Shown: positions 1 to 8,392, numbered from the stretch's first letter. The stretch: DNA of 41,849 nucleotides from CALIZF01 sp046292445 (GCA_046292445.1 JBKBQT010000026.1:1-41849), one strand, 5' to 3'. The notes: generated by a model from the letters alone, not told the origin. Program-made: numbers and translations.

Positions 1-785
1 CCCGACTGCACCGGCAGGTGCAGATAGGGCATCAGGGCCGGCACCGCGCCATGCGCCGCGATCAGGTCGTCCGACATGTCGTTGGGGTGGCTCGTCGTGT
101 AGCGGATGCGTGCGAGCCCCTCGATCTCGGCCATCGCGCGGATCAGCCGGGCGAGCGTCCAGCCCTCGCCGTGATAGGCGTTGACGTTCTGGCCAAGCAG
201 CGTGATCTCCCGCGCGCCGCGGTCCACCAGAGCCCGCGCCTCGGCCAGAAGCCGGGCGGGGGGGCGGCTGACCTCGGCCCCGCGGGTGTAGGGCACGACG
301 CAGAAGGCACAGAACTTGTCGCAGCCTTCCTGCACGGTCAGGAACACCGATGGCGCGGCGCGCCCGCGCGCCTGCGGCAGGTGGTCGAACTTGTCCTCGG
401 GCGGCATGTCGGTGTCGATCGCGCGCACCCCGGCCGCGACCATCGCGGGCAGGCGGTGATAGGCCTGCGGGCCGACCACCAGATCGACCATCGGCGCACG
501 CCGCAGGATCTCGGCGCCTTCGGCCTGGGCGACACAGCCCGTGACCCCGATCCGCATGTCCGGCCGCGCCGCTTTCAGCGGGCGGAGCCGGCCGAGGTCC
601 GAATAGACCTTTTCCGCCGCCTTTTCGCGGATGTGGCAGGTGTTGAGCAGCACGAGGTCGGCCGCTTCGGGCGTGTCGGTCAGGGTCCAGCCCTCGGCCG
701 CCATCGCCTCGGCCATGCGCTCGCTGTCATAGACGTTCATCTGACAGCCGTAGGTCTTGACATGCAGCCGCTTGCCGTCCGCCAT
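1..785 (-). CDS. miaB: MiaB, tRNA-2-methylthio-N6-dimethylallyladenosine synthase (5' part, truncated by window edge)
   Basis: Radical SAM methylthiotransferase that adds a methylthio group to i6A37 in tRNAs reading UNN codons. The first 261 codons are visible; the rest lies before base 1. The N-terminal MTTase domain has its three iron-sulfur cysteines near residues 14 (YGCQMN), 50 (LLNTCHIREKA) and 84 (VTGCVAQ). The radical SAM CxxxCxxC motif is at about 155-162 (GCDKFCAFC), followed by the family motifs VVPYTRG and LLGQNVNAY. The ATG at 785 is preceded by a purine-rich AAAGGGG at good distance. It diverges from the gene at 908 across 122 bp. The identity is clear; only the missing C-terminal TRAM part is unseen. 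Confidence 0.95.
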   Translation of the reverse strand, partial: MADGKRLHVKTYGCQMNVYDSERMAEAMAAEGWTLTDTPEAADLVLLNTCHIREKAAEKVYSDLGRLRPLKAARPDMRIGVTGCVAQAEGAEILRRAPMVDLVVGPQAYHRLPAMVAAGVRAIDTDMPPEDKFDHLPQARGRAAPSVFLTVQEGCDKFCAFCVVPYTRGAEVSRPPARLLAEARALVDRGAREITLLGQNVNAYHGEGWTLARLIRAMAEIEGLARIRYTTSHPNDMSDDLIAAHGAVPALMPYLHLPVQS

Positions 786-907
786 CGCTGCCCCTTTCGT
801 TGCATCCTTGCGCCTACACCCGCCGCTGCTGGCATGCAACGCGGGCGGGCCTTGAACGCCTCGGTTCCTTCAACGATCCTGCCGCATGCCGATCAGCCGG
901 GCGCACA

Positions 908-1777
908 ATGGATTATAGCGACCTTTCCCGCTTTCTCGAGGCCGAGCGGGCCATGCTGCGCAAGGGGCCCAATGCGCTCGTCATCGTCGAGGACATGGCG
1001 GGCCTGTCCTCGACCCTCGCGCATCTGCTGCGGGTCGGGTTCCGCACGATTGCCGCGCTCTGCCCGCCCGAGCTGCCGATCCCGGTGCAGTTCGCGCAGA
1101 GGGTCCACCGGGTCGGGCATGATGTCTATGCCGAGGGCGCGCTGACCGGCGCCGTCAATGCCGCCATCGCCGCCGCGCCCGGCGCGTGGTTCCATTACTG
1201 CTACAACGCCGAATACCTCTTCTACCCCTTCGCCGAAACCCGCACGGTGCGCGATCTCGTCACCTTCCACGCCGAGGAGCGGCGGGACGCCATGCTGACC
1301 TATGTGATCGACCTCTATGCCGCCGATCTCGAGCGCAACCCCGATGCGGTGTCGCTGCGCGAGGCGATGCTGGACCGGTCCGGCTATTACGCCCTCGGCC
1401 GCCCGGATCCGGCGAACCACAACCACCCGCGCGAACGGCAGCTCGATTTCTTCGGCGGCCTGCGCTGGCGGTTCGAGGAACATGTGCCCGCCGCCAAGCG
1501 CCGGATCGACCGGATCGGCCTGTTCCGCGCCCAGCCCGGGCTGGTGCTGCGCGCCGATCACACCTTCAACATCGAGGAATACAACACCTACGCCTGCCCC
1601 TGGCACAACAACATCACGGCGGCGATCTGTTCGTTCCGCACCGCCAAGGCGCTGCGCACCAATCCCGGCTCGCGCCACGCGATCCGCACGTTCCGGTGGC
1701 GCAACTCGGTGCCTTTCGCCTGGAACAGCCAGCAGCTCATGGACCTCGGCCTGATGGAGCCGGGCCAATGGTTCTGA
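908..1777 (+). CDS. Conserved-looking protein of unknown function (289 aa)
   Basis: I do not recognise this family with confidence. Starting at the ATG at 908 gives 289 residues with no signal peptide or membrane segment. The reading frame is open upstream to 800, but those residues look like non-coding translation. The protein is rich in aromatic residues and His/Asn (WFHYCYNAEYLFYPF, ANHNHPRERQLDFFGG, NIEEYNTYACPWHNN), which suggests a globular enzyme with a polar active site. Its N-terminal part alternates hydrophobic strands and helices (NALVIVEDM, FRTIAALCPPELP) in a way that would fit a nucleotide- or sugar-binding Rossmann-like fold, so a glycosyltransferase-like role is possible but unproven. 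It is divergent from miaB and convergent with the RTX gene, only 21 bp away. Confidence 0.8.
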   Translation: MDYSDLSRFLEAERAMLRKGPNALVIVEDMAGLSSTLAHLLRVGFRTIAALCPPELPIPVQFAQRVHRVGHDVYAEGALTGAVNAAIAAAPGAWFHYCYNAEYLFYPFAETRTVRDLVTFHAEERRDAMLTYVIDLYAADLERNPDAVSLREAMLDRSGYYALGRPDPANHNHPRERQLDFFGGLRWRFEEHVPAAKRRIDRIGLFRAQPGLVLRADHTFNIEEYNTYACPWHNNITAAICSFRTAKALRTNPGSRHAIRTFRWRNSVPFAWNSQQLMDLGLMEPGQWF

Positions 1778-1798
1778 CCCGGCCCTGAACGCGGGGCG

Positions 1799-3592
1799 TC
1801 AGACGATCAGCATCTGCGCCTCGACAATGGACAGATCGGACAGGCCGACAAAGACGATCGCCGCGCCCGGCGCGAATTCAAGCGCGGCATGGCGCCCGAT
1901 CGTCGTGCCGTAGCGATCCACGACCGTCGCCGCGTCGAGCGCCTCGCGGCCCCAGATCGACCGGTGGAGCACGAGCGCATCGTCCTCGCCGAAATCGCGG
2001 ATGCGGTCGCGGCCGAAGCGGGGGGTGTCGAACACGAACTGGTCCGCGCCCGGCCCGCCCGCGAGCACGTCGCGCCCGCGCCCGCCATTGAGCACATCGT
2101 CGCCCGCGCCGCCGAACAGCGTGTCGTTGCCCGCGCCGCCAAAGGCCGTGTCATTGCCGCCCGAGCCGAAGAAGAAATCGTCGCCATCCCCGAACAGCAC
2201 CCGATCGGCACCGGGCGTGCCGGTGACGCGCCGCCCGGCCGTTGCGTCCGGGTCGAGCTGCGCAACCAGCCTGCGGATCTCGACCGAGGGCTGCGGCACG
2301 TCGCCGAAATCGCGCGTCCAGGACACGACGATCCGGCCCTCGGCATCGACCGCGACCGAGGCGTCGCGCAGGCTGCGGCTGGCCGATCCGATCAGCGTCT
2401 GGCCGCCGAAGGTCGGCCCGTCGTAGGGCGTTCCGTCCTCGGCAAAGCGGCGGGCGAAGATCTCGAACGTGCCGCCGGCGCCGAACCGCTGCCAGACCAC
2501 GACGAAGCCGCCATCGGGCAGCGCCGCGACATCGGCATTGCCCACCGAGGCGGGCAGGAAGGTATCGACCGAAAACCCGTCGCCCGCGGCATTGCCCTTG
2601 GCGTCGTAGAGCCGGGCGAAGAGGTTGCTGGTCGCCGGCGCGCCGGGGCGGCCGTCGAATTCCTGCCAGAAGACGGCAAAGCCGCCATTCCCGAGCGCCA
2701 CGACCTTCTGCCCCGTCTCGTTGATCGTTGCGCTGTCCTCGATGGTGATGCGGCGCACGATGCGGCCCGAAACATCGACGATCGCCGCGCCCACGCCCAG
2801 ATCCCCGCCGCCATCGCGCATCGTATAGGCGACGACCGTGCTGCCCCCCGCAAGCGTGGCGACATCGGGGGCGGACAGGAATTCGCCTGCCATGCGCACC
2901 TGCGTTGTTACGGCCGGAAAAGTCGCGGCGGGATCGGCTGCATAGGTCCAGACCGCGATCCGCGAGGCGACGGCGGGGTTCGCCGCCGGATCGAGCCGAT
3001 AGGCAAGGGTGAAGCCGCCGTCGTCCCGCGCATCGACGCTGCTTTCGGACCGGCTGGTGAAGGACGGCCGCGGGCCGATGTTGATGCCGCGCGTCCCCAG
3101 CTCGTCCCAGGTGCCCACAACGAGGACGCTGCGCGACTGGTTCTGCCCGTCGATGATGACCGGGTAGGTGACCCGCGTCGAATAGGCATCGGCAATCGGG
3201 ATCTCGTCCCCCGCCGCATCGAACCGGCGGCCCGAGACGTTCAGCCCGCCCACGAGGATGTCGGTGCGAAACCGGTTCTCGTAGGGGACCAGACTGGCGT
3301 CGTCATAGAACACCACGAACCCGCCATCGGCGAGGGCGGTGATCGACGGCGCCGCCATCCGCTGGTCGGGCCCGCGCCCGTCCAGTGCCGCGACGATGGC
3401 CGGTGCATCCAGCGCGATCCCGTCCGCATCGAAGCGACGCAGCCAGATGCGATCGCCTGTCGGCGCCTGTTCGGCCCAGACGACGGCAATGCTGCCATCC
3501 ACCAGCCGCGCCGATGCGCTCTGGCCCTTCGGGAACCCGGTCGGTGTGCTGGCGGGGACGGGTGATCCGAGCGGAGAAATGCGTGCAGACAT
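1799..3592 (-). CDS. Secreted RTX (hemolysin-type) calcium-binding protein with repeated N-terminal region
   Basis: 597 residues with no Sec signal. Residues about 456-521 carry glycine/aspartate nonapeptide repeats (GGAGNDTLF, GGAGDDVLN, GGRGRDVLA), the calcium-binding beta-roll of type I secreted proteins, followed by a hydrophobic C-terminus where the uncleaved secretion signal would lie. Residues about 33-447 contain seven copies of a loose repeat of the form DGGFVVVW...IFARRFDAxG (near 33, 89, 191, 249, 301, 359 and 417), suggesting a beta-propeller-like domain. A strong AGGGAG lies five bases before the ATG at 3592. No type I secretion ABC or membrane-fusion genes are nearby, so export would need components encoded elsewhere. 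Substrate and role (adhesin, surface layer or enzyme) are not evident. Confidence 0.85.
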   Translation of the reverse strand: MSARISPLGSPVPASTPTGFPKGQSASARLVDGSIAVVWAEQAPTGDRIWLRRFDADGIALDAPAIVAALDGRGPDQRMAAPSITALADGGFVVFYDDASLVPYENRFRTDILVGGLNVSGRRFDAAGDEIPIADAYSTRVTYPVIIDGQNQSRSVLVVGTWDELGTRGINIGPRPSFTSRSESSVDARDDGGFTLAYRLDPAANPAVASRIAVWTYAADPAATFPAVTTQVRMAGEFLSAPDVATLAGGSTVVAYTMRDGGGDLGVGAAIVDVSGRIVRRITIEDSATINETGQKVVALGNGGFAVFWQEFDGRPGAPATSNLFARLYDAKGNAAGDGFSVDTFLPASVGNADVAALPDGGFVVVWQRFGAGGTFEIFARRFAEDGTPYDGPTFGGQTLIGSASRSLRDASVAVDAEGRIVVSWTRDFGDVPQPSVEIRRLVAQLDPDATAGRRVTGTPGADRVLFGDGDDFFFGSGGNDTAFGGAGNDTLFGGAGDDVLNGGRGRDVLAGGPGADQFVFDTPRFGRDRIRDFGEDDALVLHRSIWGREALDAATVVDRYGTTIGRHAALEFAPGAAIVFVGLSDLSIVEAQMLIV

Positions 3593-3679
3593 GAATGCTC
3601 CCTAGACGGCAATGCAAACGATCTGACATGCCGCGCGGTTGCAATCAAGCCTCGGACGGCGCGCGACGGTTTCTGCGGA

Positions 3680-4468
3680 TCAGAGGTTTTCCGGCTGCGG
3701 CATCCCGAGGACGTGATAGCCGCCGTCCACGCGCACCACCTCGCCCGTGGTGCAGGCGCCATAATCCGACGCGAGCCAGACAGCCGTGCCGCCGATCGCC
3801 TCGAGCGTCGCGTTCGAGCGCAGCGGCGCGTTCGCCTCGGTGTGGCGGAAGGTCGCGCGCGCCCCGCCGATGGCTGCGCCGGCCAGCGTCTTCATGGGGC
3901 CGGGGCTGATCGCGTTGACCCGCACCTTCTGCGGCCCGAGATCGTTGGCCAGATAGAGCACCGCCGCTTCCAGCGCCGCCTTGGCGACCCCCATCACGTT
4001 GTAATGCGGCGTCACCCGGTGCGAGCCCTCGTAGGTCAGGGTGATGAGGCTGCCGCCGCCGGGCATCAACTCGGATGCGCGCCGCGCCACGTCGATGAAA
4101 CTGTAGCAGGAAATCGCGAGCGAATTGCCAAAGTTCCCGCGCGAGGTGTTGATGAACCGGCCGTTGAGCTCGGCCTTGTCCGAATAGGCGATGGCGTGCA
4201 CGAGGAAATCCATCGTCCCCCAGGCCGACTTGAGCGCCGCGAAACAGGTGTCGAGCGAGGCGTCGTCGGTCACGTCCACATCGACGAGAAGTTCCGAGCC
4301 CAACGAGGCCGCCAACGGCGCAACGCGCCGCCCGAACGCCTCGCCCTGATAGGAAAATGCAAGCTCCGCCCCCTCGGCCGCCAGCGCCCGGGCGATGCCC
4401 CAGGCGATCGAGCGATCGTTGGCGACGCCCATCACGAGCCCGCGCTTGCCCCGCATCAGCTCGGCCAT
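3680..4468 (-). CDS. fabI: FabI, enoyl-[acyl-carrier-protein] reductase (NADH)
   Basis: Catalyses the last reduction of each fatty-acid elongation cycle, trans-2-enoyl-ACP to acyl-ACP. 262 residues, the usual length. The FabI-type cofactor loop (GVANDRSIAWGIA, residues 14-26) replaces the GxxxGxG of ordinary SDRs. Tyr146, Tyr156 and Lys163 sit at the same numbers as in E. coli FabI, within PHYNVMGVAKAALEA. The ISPGPMKTLA substrate-loop motif follows at about 187. It starts only 5 bp after fabB and is the last gene of fabA-fabB-fabI, so the unsaturated-fatty-acid branch and the ENR step appear co-transcribed. It is the target class of triclosan and diazaborines. Confidence 0.96.
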   Translation of the reverse strand: MAELMRGKRGLVMGVANDRSIAWGIARALAAEGAELAFSYQGEAFGRRVAPLAASLGSELLVDVDVTDDASLDTCFAALKSAWGTMDFLVHAIAYSDKAELNGRFINTSRGNFGNSLAISCYSFIDVARRASELMPGGGSLITLTYEGSHRVTPHYNVMGVAKAALEAAVLYLANDLGPQKVRVNAISPGPMKTLAGAAIGGARATFRHTEANAPLRSNATLEAIGGTAVWLASDYGACTTGEVVRVDGGYHVLGMPQPENL

Positions 4469-4473
4469 CGCAA

Positions 4474-5703
4474 TTATCCCTGATAGCTTGAAAGGACGAG
4501 CGTGGCGTTCGTGCCGCCGAAGCCGAAGCTGTTGGACAGCACGCTGTCGAACACCACCCCCTCGCGCAGGTCGGTCACGATCTCGCCCGGCCGGATGGCG
4601 GGGTCGAGCGTCGTGACATTGGCCGAGGCCGCGATGAACCCGCCCTGCATCATCAGAAGCGAATAGATCGCCTCGTGCACCCCCGTCGCGCCGAGGCTGT
4701 GGCCGGTAAGCGACTTGGTCGAGGTGATCGGGGGCACCGCGTCATCGCCGAAGACGCGGCGGATCGCCTCGACCTCGGTCACATCGCCCGCCGGGGTCGA
4801 GGTGCCATGCGCATTGATGTAGCTGATCCGCCGCCCCTCGGGCAGGGTGGACAGCGCCAGCCGCATCGACCGCTCGCCGCCCTCGCCCGACGGCGCGACC
4901 ATGTCGTGCCCGTCCGAGGTCGCGCCATAACCCGTGACCTCGGCATAGATCTTCGCCCCGCGGGCGCGCGCATGGTTCAGCTCCTCGAGCACGACGACAC
5001 CGCCGCCGCCGGCGATCACGAACCCGTCGCGTGTCGCATCGAAGGGGCGCGAGGCCGTTTCGGGCGTGTCGTTGTATCTCGACGACATCGCCCCCATCGC
5101 GTCGAAGAGGCAGGAGAGCGTCCAGTCGAGCTCCTCGCCGCCGCCGGCAAAGACGATGTCCTGCTTGCCGAACTGGATCAGCTCGGCCCCGTTGCCGATG
5201 CAATGGGCCGAGGTCGAGCAGGCCGAGGTGATCGAGTAGTTCACCCCCTTGATGCGGAAGGGTGTCGCAAGGCAGGCCGAATTGGTCGAGGACATCCCCT
5301 TGGTCACGCTGAACGGCCCGATCCGCTTGGGGCTGCCGGTCTCGCGCACGATGGTATGGGCGCGGAAGAAGCTCTTGGTGGACGGCCCGCCCGATCCCAT
5401 CACGAGGCCGGTGCGCTCGTTCGACACGTCCGCCGGCTCGAGGCCGCTGTCCGCGATCGCCTGCCGCATGGCGATGAAGTTGTAGGCCGCCCCGTCGCCC
5501 ATGAAGCGCAGATCGCGCTTGTCGATGTTGTCCTCCAGCACGATCCGCGGCGCGCCGTGGACGCGGCAGCGGAACCCGTGTTCGGCATAGTCCTCGGCGA
5601 AGACGATGCCCGACTTGCCCGTGCGGAGGCTGGCCGAAACCTCGGCCGCCGAATTGCCGATGGGCGAGACGATGCCGATCCCGGTGATGACGACGCGGCG
5701 CAT
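4474..5703 (-). CDS. fabB: FabB, beta-ketoacyl-ACP synthase I
   Basis: Condensing enzyme that elongates acyl-ACP with malonyl-ACP; FabB is specifically needed to extend the cis-3-decenoyl-ACP made by FabA. 409 residues. The active-site Cys162 lies in SITSACSTSAHC, and the two histidines lie in INAHGTSTPAGD and KSLTGHSLGATG, giving the Cys-His-His triad of type I/II synthases. The C-terminal glycine-rich NSFGFGGTNATLVL motif is present. It lies between fabA (30 bp gap) and fabI (5 bp gap). A GGGGGAAAA ribosome-binding tract precedes the ATG. Assigned FabB rather than FabF because of operon context with fabA and the short, non-FabF N-terminus (MRRVVITGIGIVSPIG). Confidence 0.95.
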   Translation of the reverse strand: MRRVVITGIGIVSPIGNSAAEVSASLRTGKSGIVFAEDYAEHGFRCRVHGAPRIVLEDNIDKRDLRFMGDGAAYNFIAMRQAIADSGLEPADVSNERTGLVMGSGGPSTKSFFRAHTIVRETGSPKRIGPFSVTKGMSSTNSACLATPFRIKGVNYSITSACSTSAHCIGNGAELIQFGKQDIVFAGGGEELDWTLSCLFDAMGAMSSRYNDTPETASRPFDATRDGFVIAGGGGVVVLEELNHARARGAKIYAEVTGYGATSDGHDMVAPSGEGGERSMRLALSTLPEGRRISYINAHGTSTPAGDVTEVEAIRRVFGDDAVPPITSTKSLTGHSLGATGVHEAIYSLLMMQGGFIAASANVTTLDPAIRPGEIVTDLREGVVFDSVLSNSFGFGGTNATLVLSSYQG

Positions 5704-5733
5704 TGGTTTTCCCCCTGCCCTCGGCGGACCCGT

Positions 5734-6240
5734 TCAGTCCGTGAACAGCCCGACCTTCATGTCGGTCGTGACATAGATTTCCTTGCCATCCGCCAGCATC
5801 CGCCCGTTCGCAATCCCGAGCTTGAGCCGGCGGTCGATGACGCGGGTGAAATCGACGTGGTAGGTGAGCATCCGGGTGCGCGGTGTCACCATGTCGGAAA
5901 ACCTGACCTCGCCCACCCCGAGCGCACGCCCCCGCCCCGGCATCCCGCGCCAGCCGAGGTTGAACCCGGTCAGTTGCCAGAGCGCATCGAGGCCGAGGCA
6001 GCCGGGCATGACCGGATCGCCGGGAAAGTGGCAGGCAAAGAACCACAGCTCGGGCGTGATGTCGAATTCCGCCACCACATGGCCCTTGCCGTGCAGGCCG
6101 CCGTCGGCGCTGATCTCGGTCACCCGGTCCATCATCAGCATGGGCGGCTCGGGAAGCTGGGCATTGCCCGGCCCGAACAATTCGCCGCGCGCGCAGGCCA
6201 GAAGCCCGGCCTTGTCGAAGCTTGTCGGATAGTCCGGCAC
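5734..6240 (-). CDS. fabA: FabA, 3-hydroxydecanoyl-ACP dehydratase/isomerase
   Basis: Hot-dog fold enzyme that dehydrates 3-hydroxydecanoyl-ACP and isomerises trans-2 to cis-3-decenoyl-ACP, starting unsaturated fatty-acid synthesis. With the GTG at 6240 it has 168 residues and begins VPDYPTSFDK, close to the MADYPTSF start I recall for related FabA proteins. The catalytic His71 (ACHFPGDPVMPG) and Asp85 (CLGLDALWQ) are in the family motif. An in-frame ATG at 6276 would add 12 residues (PRKRRSTG...), but it overlaps the -10 hexamer of a plausible promoter, so GTG is preferred. First gene of fabA-fabB-fabI and divergent from irr, an arrangement common in this order. Confidence 0.93.
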   Translation of the reverse strand: MPDYPTSFDKAGLLACARGELFGPGNAQLPEPPMLMMDRVTEISADGGLHGKGHVVAEFDITPELWFFACHFPGDPVMPGCLGLDALWQLTGFNLGWRGMPGRGRALGVGEVRFSDMVTPRTRMLTYHVDFTRVIDRRLKLGIANGRMLADGKEIYVTTDMKVGLFTD

Positions 6241-6272
6241 CCCTGCCACCCCCGTCGATCGCCGTTTCCGGG

Positions 6273-6301
6273 GCATAACACCGCCGTCCGCGCCCGCGCA
6301 A
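6273..6301 (-). promoter_or_regulatory. Putative sigma70-type promoter of fabABI
   Basis: On the minus strand TTGCGC (6301-6296), a 17-bp spacer and TTATGC (6278-6273). Transcription would begin near 6266, giving a leader of about 26 nt before the fabA GTG and excluding the upstream ATG at 6276. By-eye call. Confidence 0.4.
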
Positions 6302-6357
6302 GGCCGCCCGCCGCGGCGGCGGGCCGGGCCTGCTTGCCGCGGGGGCGCAGGAACGCA

Positions 6358-6386
6358 TTGAAAATCCGTGCCTGTGGGGCTAAGTT
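6358..6386 (+). promoter_or_regulatory. Putative promoter of irr
   Basis: TTGAAA (6358-6363), a 17-bp spacer and TAAGTT (6381-6386). The predicted start of transcription falls at or next to the irr ATG (6393), and no Shine-Dalgarno sequence is visible, so the message may be leaderless. Confidence 0.4.
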
Positions 6387-6392
6387 CCCGCC

Positions 6393-6833
6393 ATGGACAG
6401 CAGCAATCTTCCGATCGCCGACGATGCGCAGGGGCGCGGGACGGCATGGCTCGCGCTCGGCGGGCTGCGGCCGACGCGGCAGCGCCTCGCGCTGGCCGCG
6501 CTTCTCGTCGGCGATGGCCGGAACCGGCATGTGACGGCCGAAAGCCTCTTTGCCGCCAGCCAGGCGGCGGGCGAGCGGGTTTCGCTGGCCACCGTCTACA
6601 ACACGCTGCGCGCGTTCTGCGATGCGGGCCTCATGCAGGAGGTGACGGTGGACGGCGCGCGCAGCTATTTCGATACCCGCGTGGACGAACATCCGCATTA
6701 CTTCTGGGAGGAATCGGGCGCGCTCACCGATGCCCCGGCCGAAGGGATGCGGATCGTCGGCCTGCCGGATGCGCCTGCGGGAACCGAGGTCGCGCGGGTC
6801 GATGTCGTGATCCGGCTGCGCCGCATGGCCTGA
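6393..6833 (+). CDS. irr: Irr, iron-response regulator (Fur family)
   Basis: Transcription factor that senses haem/iron status and controls iron-uptake and haem genes in Alphaproteobacteria. 146 residues. The winged-helix DNA-binding half includes LRPTRQRLALAALL, HVTAESLF and the recognition-helix segment VSLATVYNTLRAF. The metal/haem-binding half has EHPHYFWEE (about residues 90-98), the Irr version of the Fur histidine cluster, and ends in VARVDVVIRLRRMA, typical of Irr. The paired CxxC zinc motifs of Fur are absent, as expected for Irr. An N-terminal haem-regulatory Cys-Pro motif is not seen. It is divergent from fabA; the shared 152-bp intergenic region could let Irr and fab promoters influence one another. 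Confidence 0.88.
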   Translation: MDSSNLPIADDAQGRGTAWLALGGLRPTRQRLALAALLVGDGRNRHVTAESLFAASQAAGERVSLATVYNTLRAFCDAGLMQEVTVDGARSYFDTRVDEHPHYFWEESGALTDAPAEGMRIVGLPDAPAGTEVARVDVVIRLRRMA

Positions 6834-6873
6834 CCCCTTTCGCCGCGCCGCAAGACGTGCCAGCGTTTGCAGC

Positions 6874-7569
6874 ATGACCATCCGCGCCGTCGTCTTCGAT
6901 GCCTATGGAACGCTGTTCGACGTGGCTTCGGCCGCGCGGCATGCGTTTGCAGACGATCCCGCGATGCAGGCCGTCTGGCCGCGCCTTGCCGAGGACTGGC
7001 GGCGAAAGCAGCTCGAATATACGTGGCTGCGGGCGATCATGGGGCGGCACGCCGATTTCCGGCAGGTCACGGCCGATGCGCTTGACTGGGCGCTGGCGGC
7101 GCAGGGGGTTTCGGCGGACCGCGACCGCCTGATGGCGCTCTACGATACCTGCGAGGCCTATCCCGAGGTGCCGGCGATGCTGTCGGCGCTCGATGCAGCG
7201 GGTCTGCCGGCCGCGATCCTGTCGAACGGCTCGCCCGCGATGCTGTCCGGCGCGATCGCGGCCGCAGGGTTGCAGGGGGCCATTGCCGCGGTGATCTCGG
7301 TCGAGGAGGCGGGGGTGTTCAAACCCGACGCCCGGGTCTATGCGCTCGTCGAGCCGCGGCTGGGCCTCGCGCCGGCGGATGTTCTGTTCGTGTCGTCCAA
7401 CGGCTGGGACGCCTGCGGGGCGGCGCTGTTCGGCTTCGAGACCGTCTGGATCAACCGCAGCGGCGCGCCGCCCGACCGCCTGCCGGCGGCGCCGGCGCGG
7501 ACGCTGGCCGGTCTGGCCGACCTTCCCGTGTTCATCCGAGGCCGCGATGCAGACCTTCACGACCACTGA
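6874..7569 (+). CDS. Haloacid dehalogenase, type II (HAD superfamily)
   Basis: 231 residues resembling L-2-haloacid dehalogenases, which hydrolyse 2-haloalkanoates to 2-hydroxyacids through an aspartyl ester. The nucleophile Asp9 is in VVFDAYGTLFD. Other family residues are in place: Arg in YTWLRAIM, Ser/Asn in LSNGSP, Lys and Tyr in FKPDARVYALVE, and the SSNGWDACGA motif that distinguishes type II dehalogenases from phosphatase-type HADs. The last 23 bp overlap the next gene, so the two are probably translationally coupled. Physiological substrate is unknown; many chromosomal members act on unidentified haloacids or phosphate esters. Confidence 0.88.
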   Translation: MTIRAVVFDAYGTLFDVASAARHAFADDPAMQAVWPRLAEDWRRKQLEYTWLRAIMGRHADFRQVTADALDWALAAQGVSADRDRLMALYDTCEAYPEVPAMLSALDAAGLPAAILSNGSPAMLSGAIAAAGLQGAIAAVISVEEAGVFKPDARVYALVEPRLGLAPADVLFVSSNGWDACGAALFGFETVWINRSGAPPDRLPAAPARTLAGLADLPVFIRGRDADLHDH

Positions 7570-8392
7570 CGGCCTGCGCCTTGCCTATCACGCGCAGGGC
7601 GACGGCCTGCCGCTGCTGTGCCTGCCGGGCCTGACGCGCAACATGGCCGATTTCGAGCCGCTGATGGCGGCGCTGGACCGCCCCGTGCGACTGATCCGGC
7701 TCGATCCGCGCGGGCGCGGGGCGTCCGAGCACGCGCCCGATCCGATGACCTACAACCTCGTGCGCGAGGGGCAGGACGTGCTCGAACTGCTCGACCACCT
7801 CGGGCTGGGGCGGGCGGTGTTCCTCGGCACCTCGCGCGGGGGCCTTGTCACCATGCTTCTCGCGCCGCTGCACGGGGCGCGGATCGCGGGGGCGATCCTC
7901 AACGACATCGGGCCCGATCTCGACCCGCGCGGCCTGTCGCGGATCATGGACTATGTCGGCCGCCCGCCGGCCGCCCGCACGCTGGACGAGGCCGCGGCCG
8001 TGACCGCGACGGCCATGGGGGGCGAGTTTCCCGGCCTGACGGCGGCCGACTGGCGCCCGCATGTCGCGCGCTGGTATGTCGAAGGGGGCGGGCGGCTGCA
8101 CCTGCGCTATGACCCGCGGCTGCGCGATGCCTTGATCGCGCAGGGCGGGGCGGGGCCGGCGCCCGACCTGTGGCCGTTCTTCGACGCGCTGGCGGGGCGG
8201 CCGCTGGCGGTGATCCGGGGCGGAAATTCCGATCTGCTGGCGGCAGGCACGCTCGAGACGATGGCCGCGCGCATCCCCGGCCTGATCGCGGCGACAGTGC
8301 CGGGCCGGGGGCATGTGCCGTTCCTCGACGAGCCCGAGGCGCTGGCCGCCATCCGCGCCGTGATCGACCGCTGCGCCGCGGCAACGCGGTAA
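7547..8392 (+). CDS. Alpha/beta-fold hydrolase
   Basis: 281 residues from the ATG at 7547, inside the end of the HAD gene. The alpha/beta hydrolase core is clear: oxyanion-region LLCLPGLTRN (about 23-32), LDPRGRGASE, the nucleophile elbow GTSRGG with Ser96, a late acid (GGNSDLL) and the catalytic His in GRGHVPFLDEP near the C-terminus. A cap region lies between about 135 and 205. The sequence resembles small carboxylesterase/haloperoxidase-type hydrolases rather than lipases with a signal peptide, so it is probably cytoplasmic. Substrate cannot be told from sequence. Confidence 0.88.
   Translation: MQTFTTTDGLRLAYHAQGDGLPLLCLPGLTRNMADFEPLMAALDRPVRLIRLDPRGRGASEHAPDPMTYNLVREGQDVLELLDHLGLGRAVFLGTSRGGLVTMLLAPLHGARIAGAILNDIGPDLDPRGLSRIMDYVGRPPAARTLDEAAAVTATAMGGEFPGLTAADWRPHVARWYVEGGGRLHLRYDPRLRDALIAQGGAGPAPDLWPFFDALAGRPLAVIRGGNSDLLAAGTLETMAARIPGLIAATVPGRGHVPFLDEPEALAAIRAVIDRCAAATR

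Noticed and set aside
18..1145. Long + strand open frame across the miaB region
   Set aside because: It is the antisense of miaB (clear radical SAM motifs on the minus strand) running into another frame of the gene at 908.
1775..1801. Stop-to-stop palindrome like that at 12583
   Set aside because: The two stops face each other across 21 bp, but the arms match only imperfectly (about 4-5 pairs), so no hairpin is claimed.
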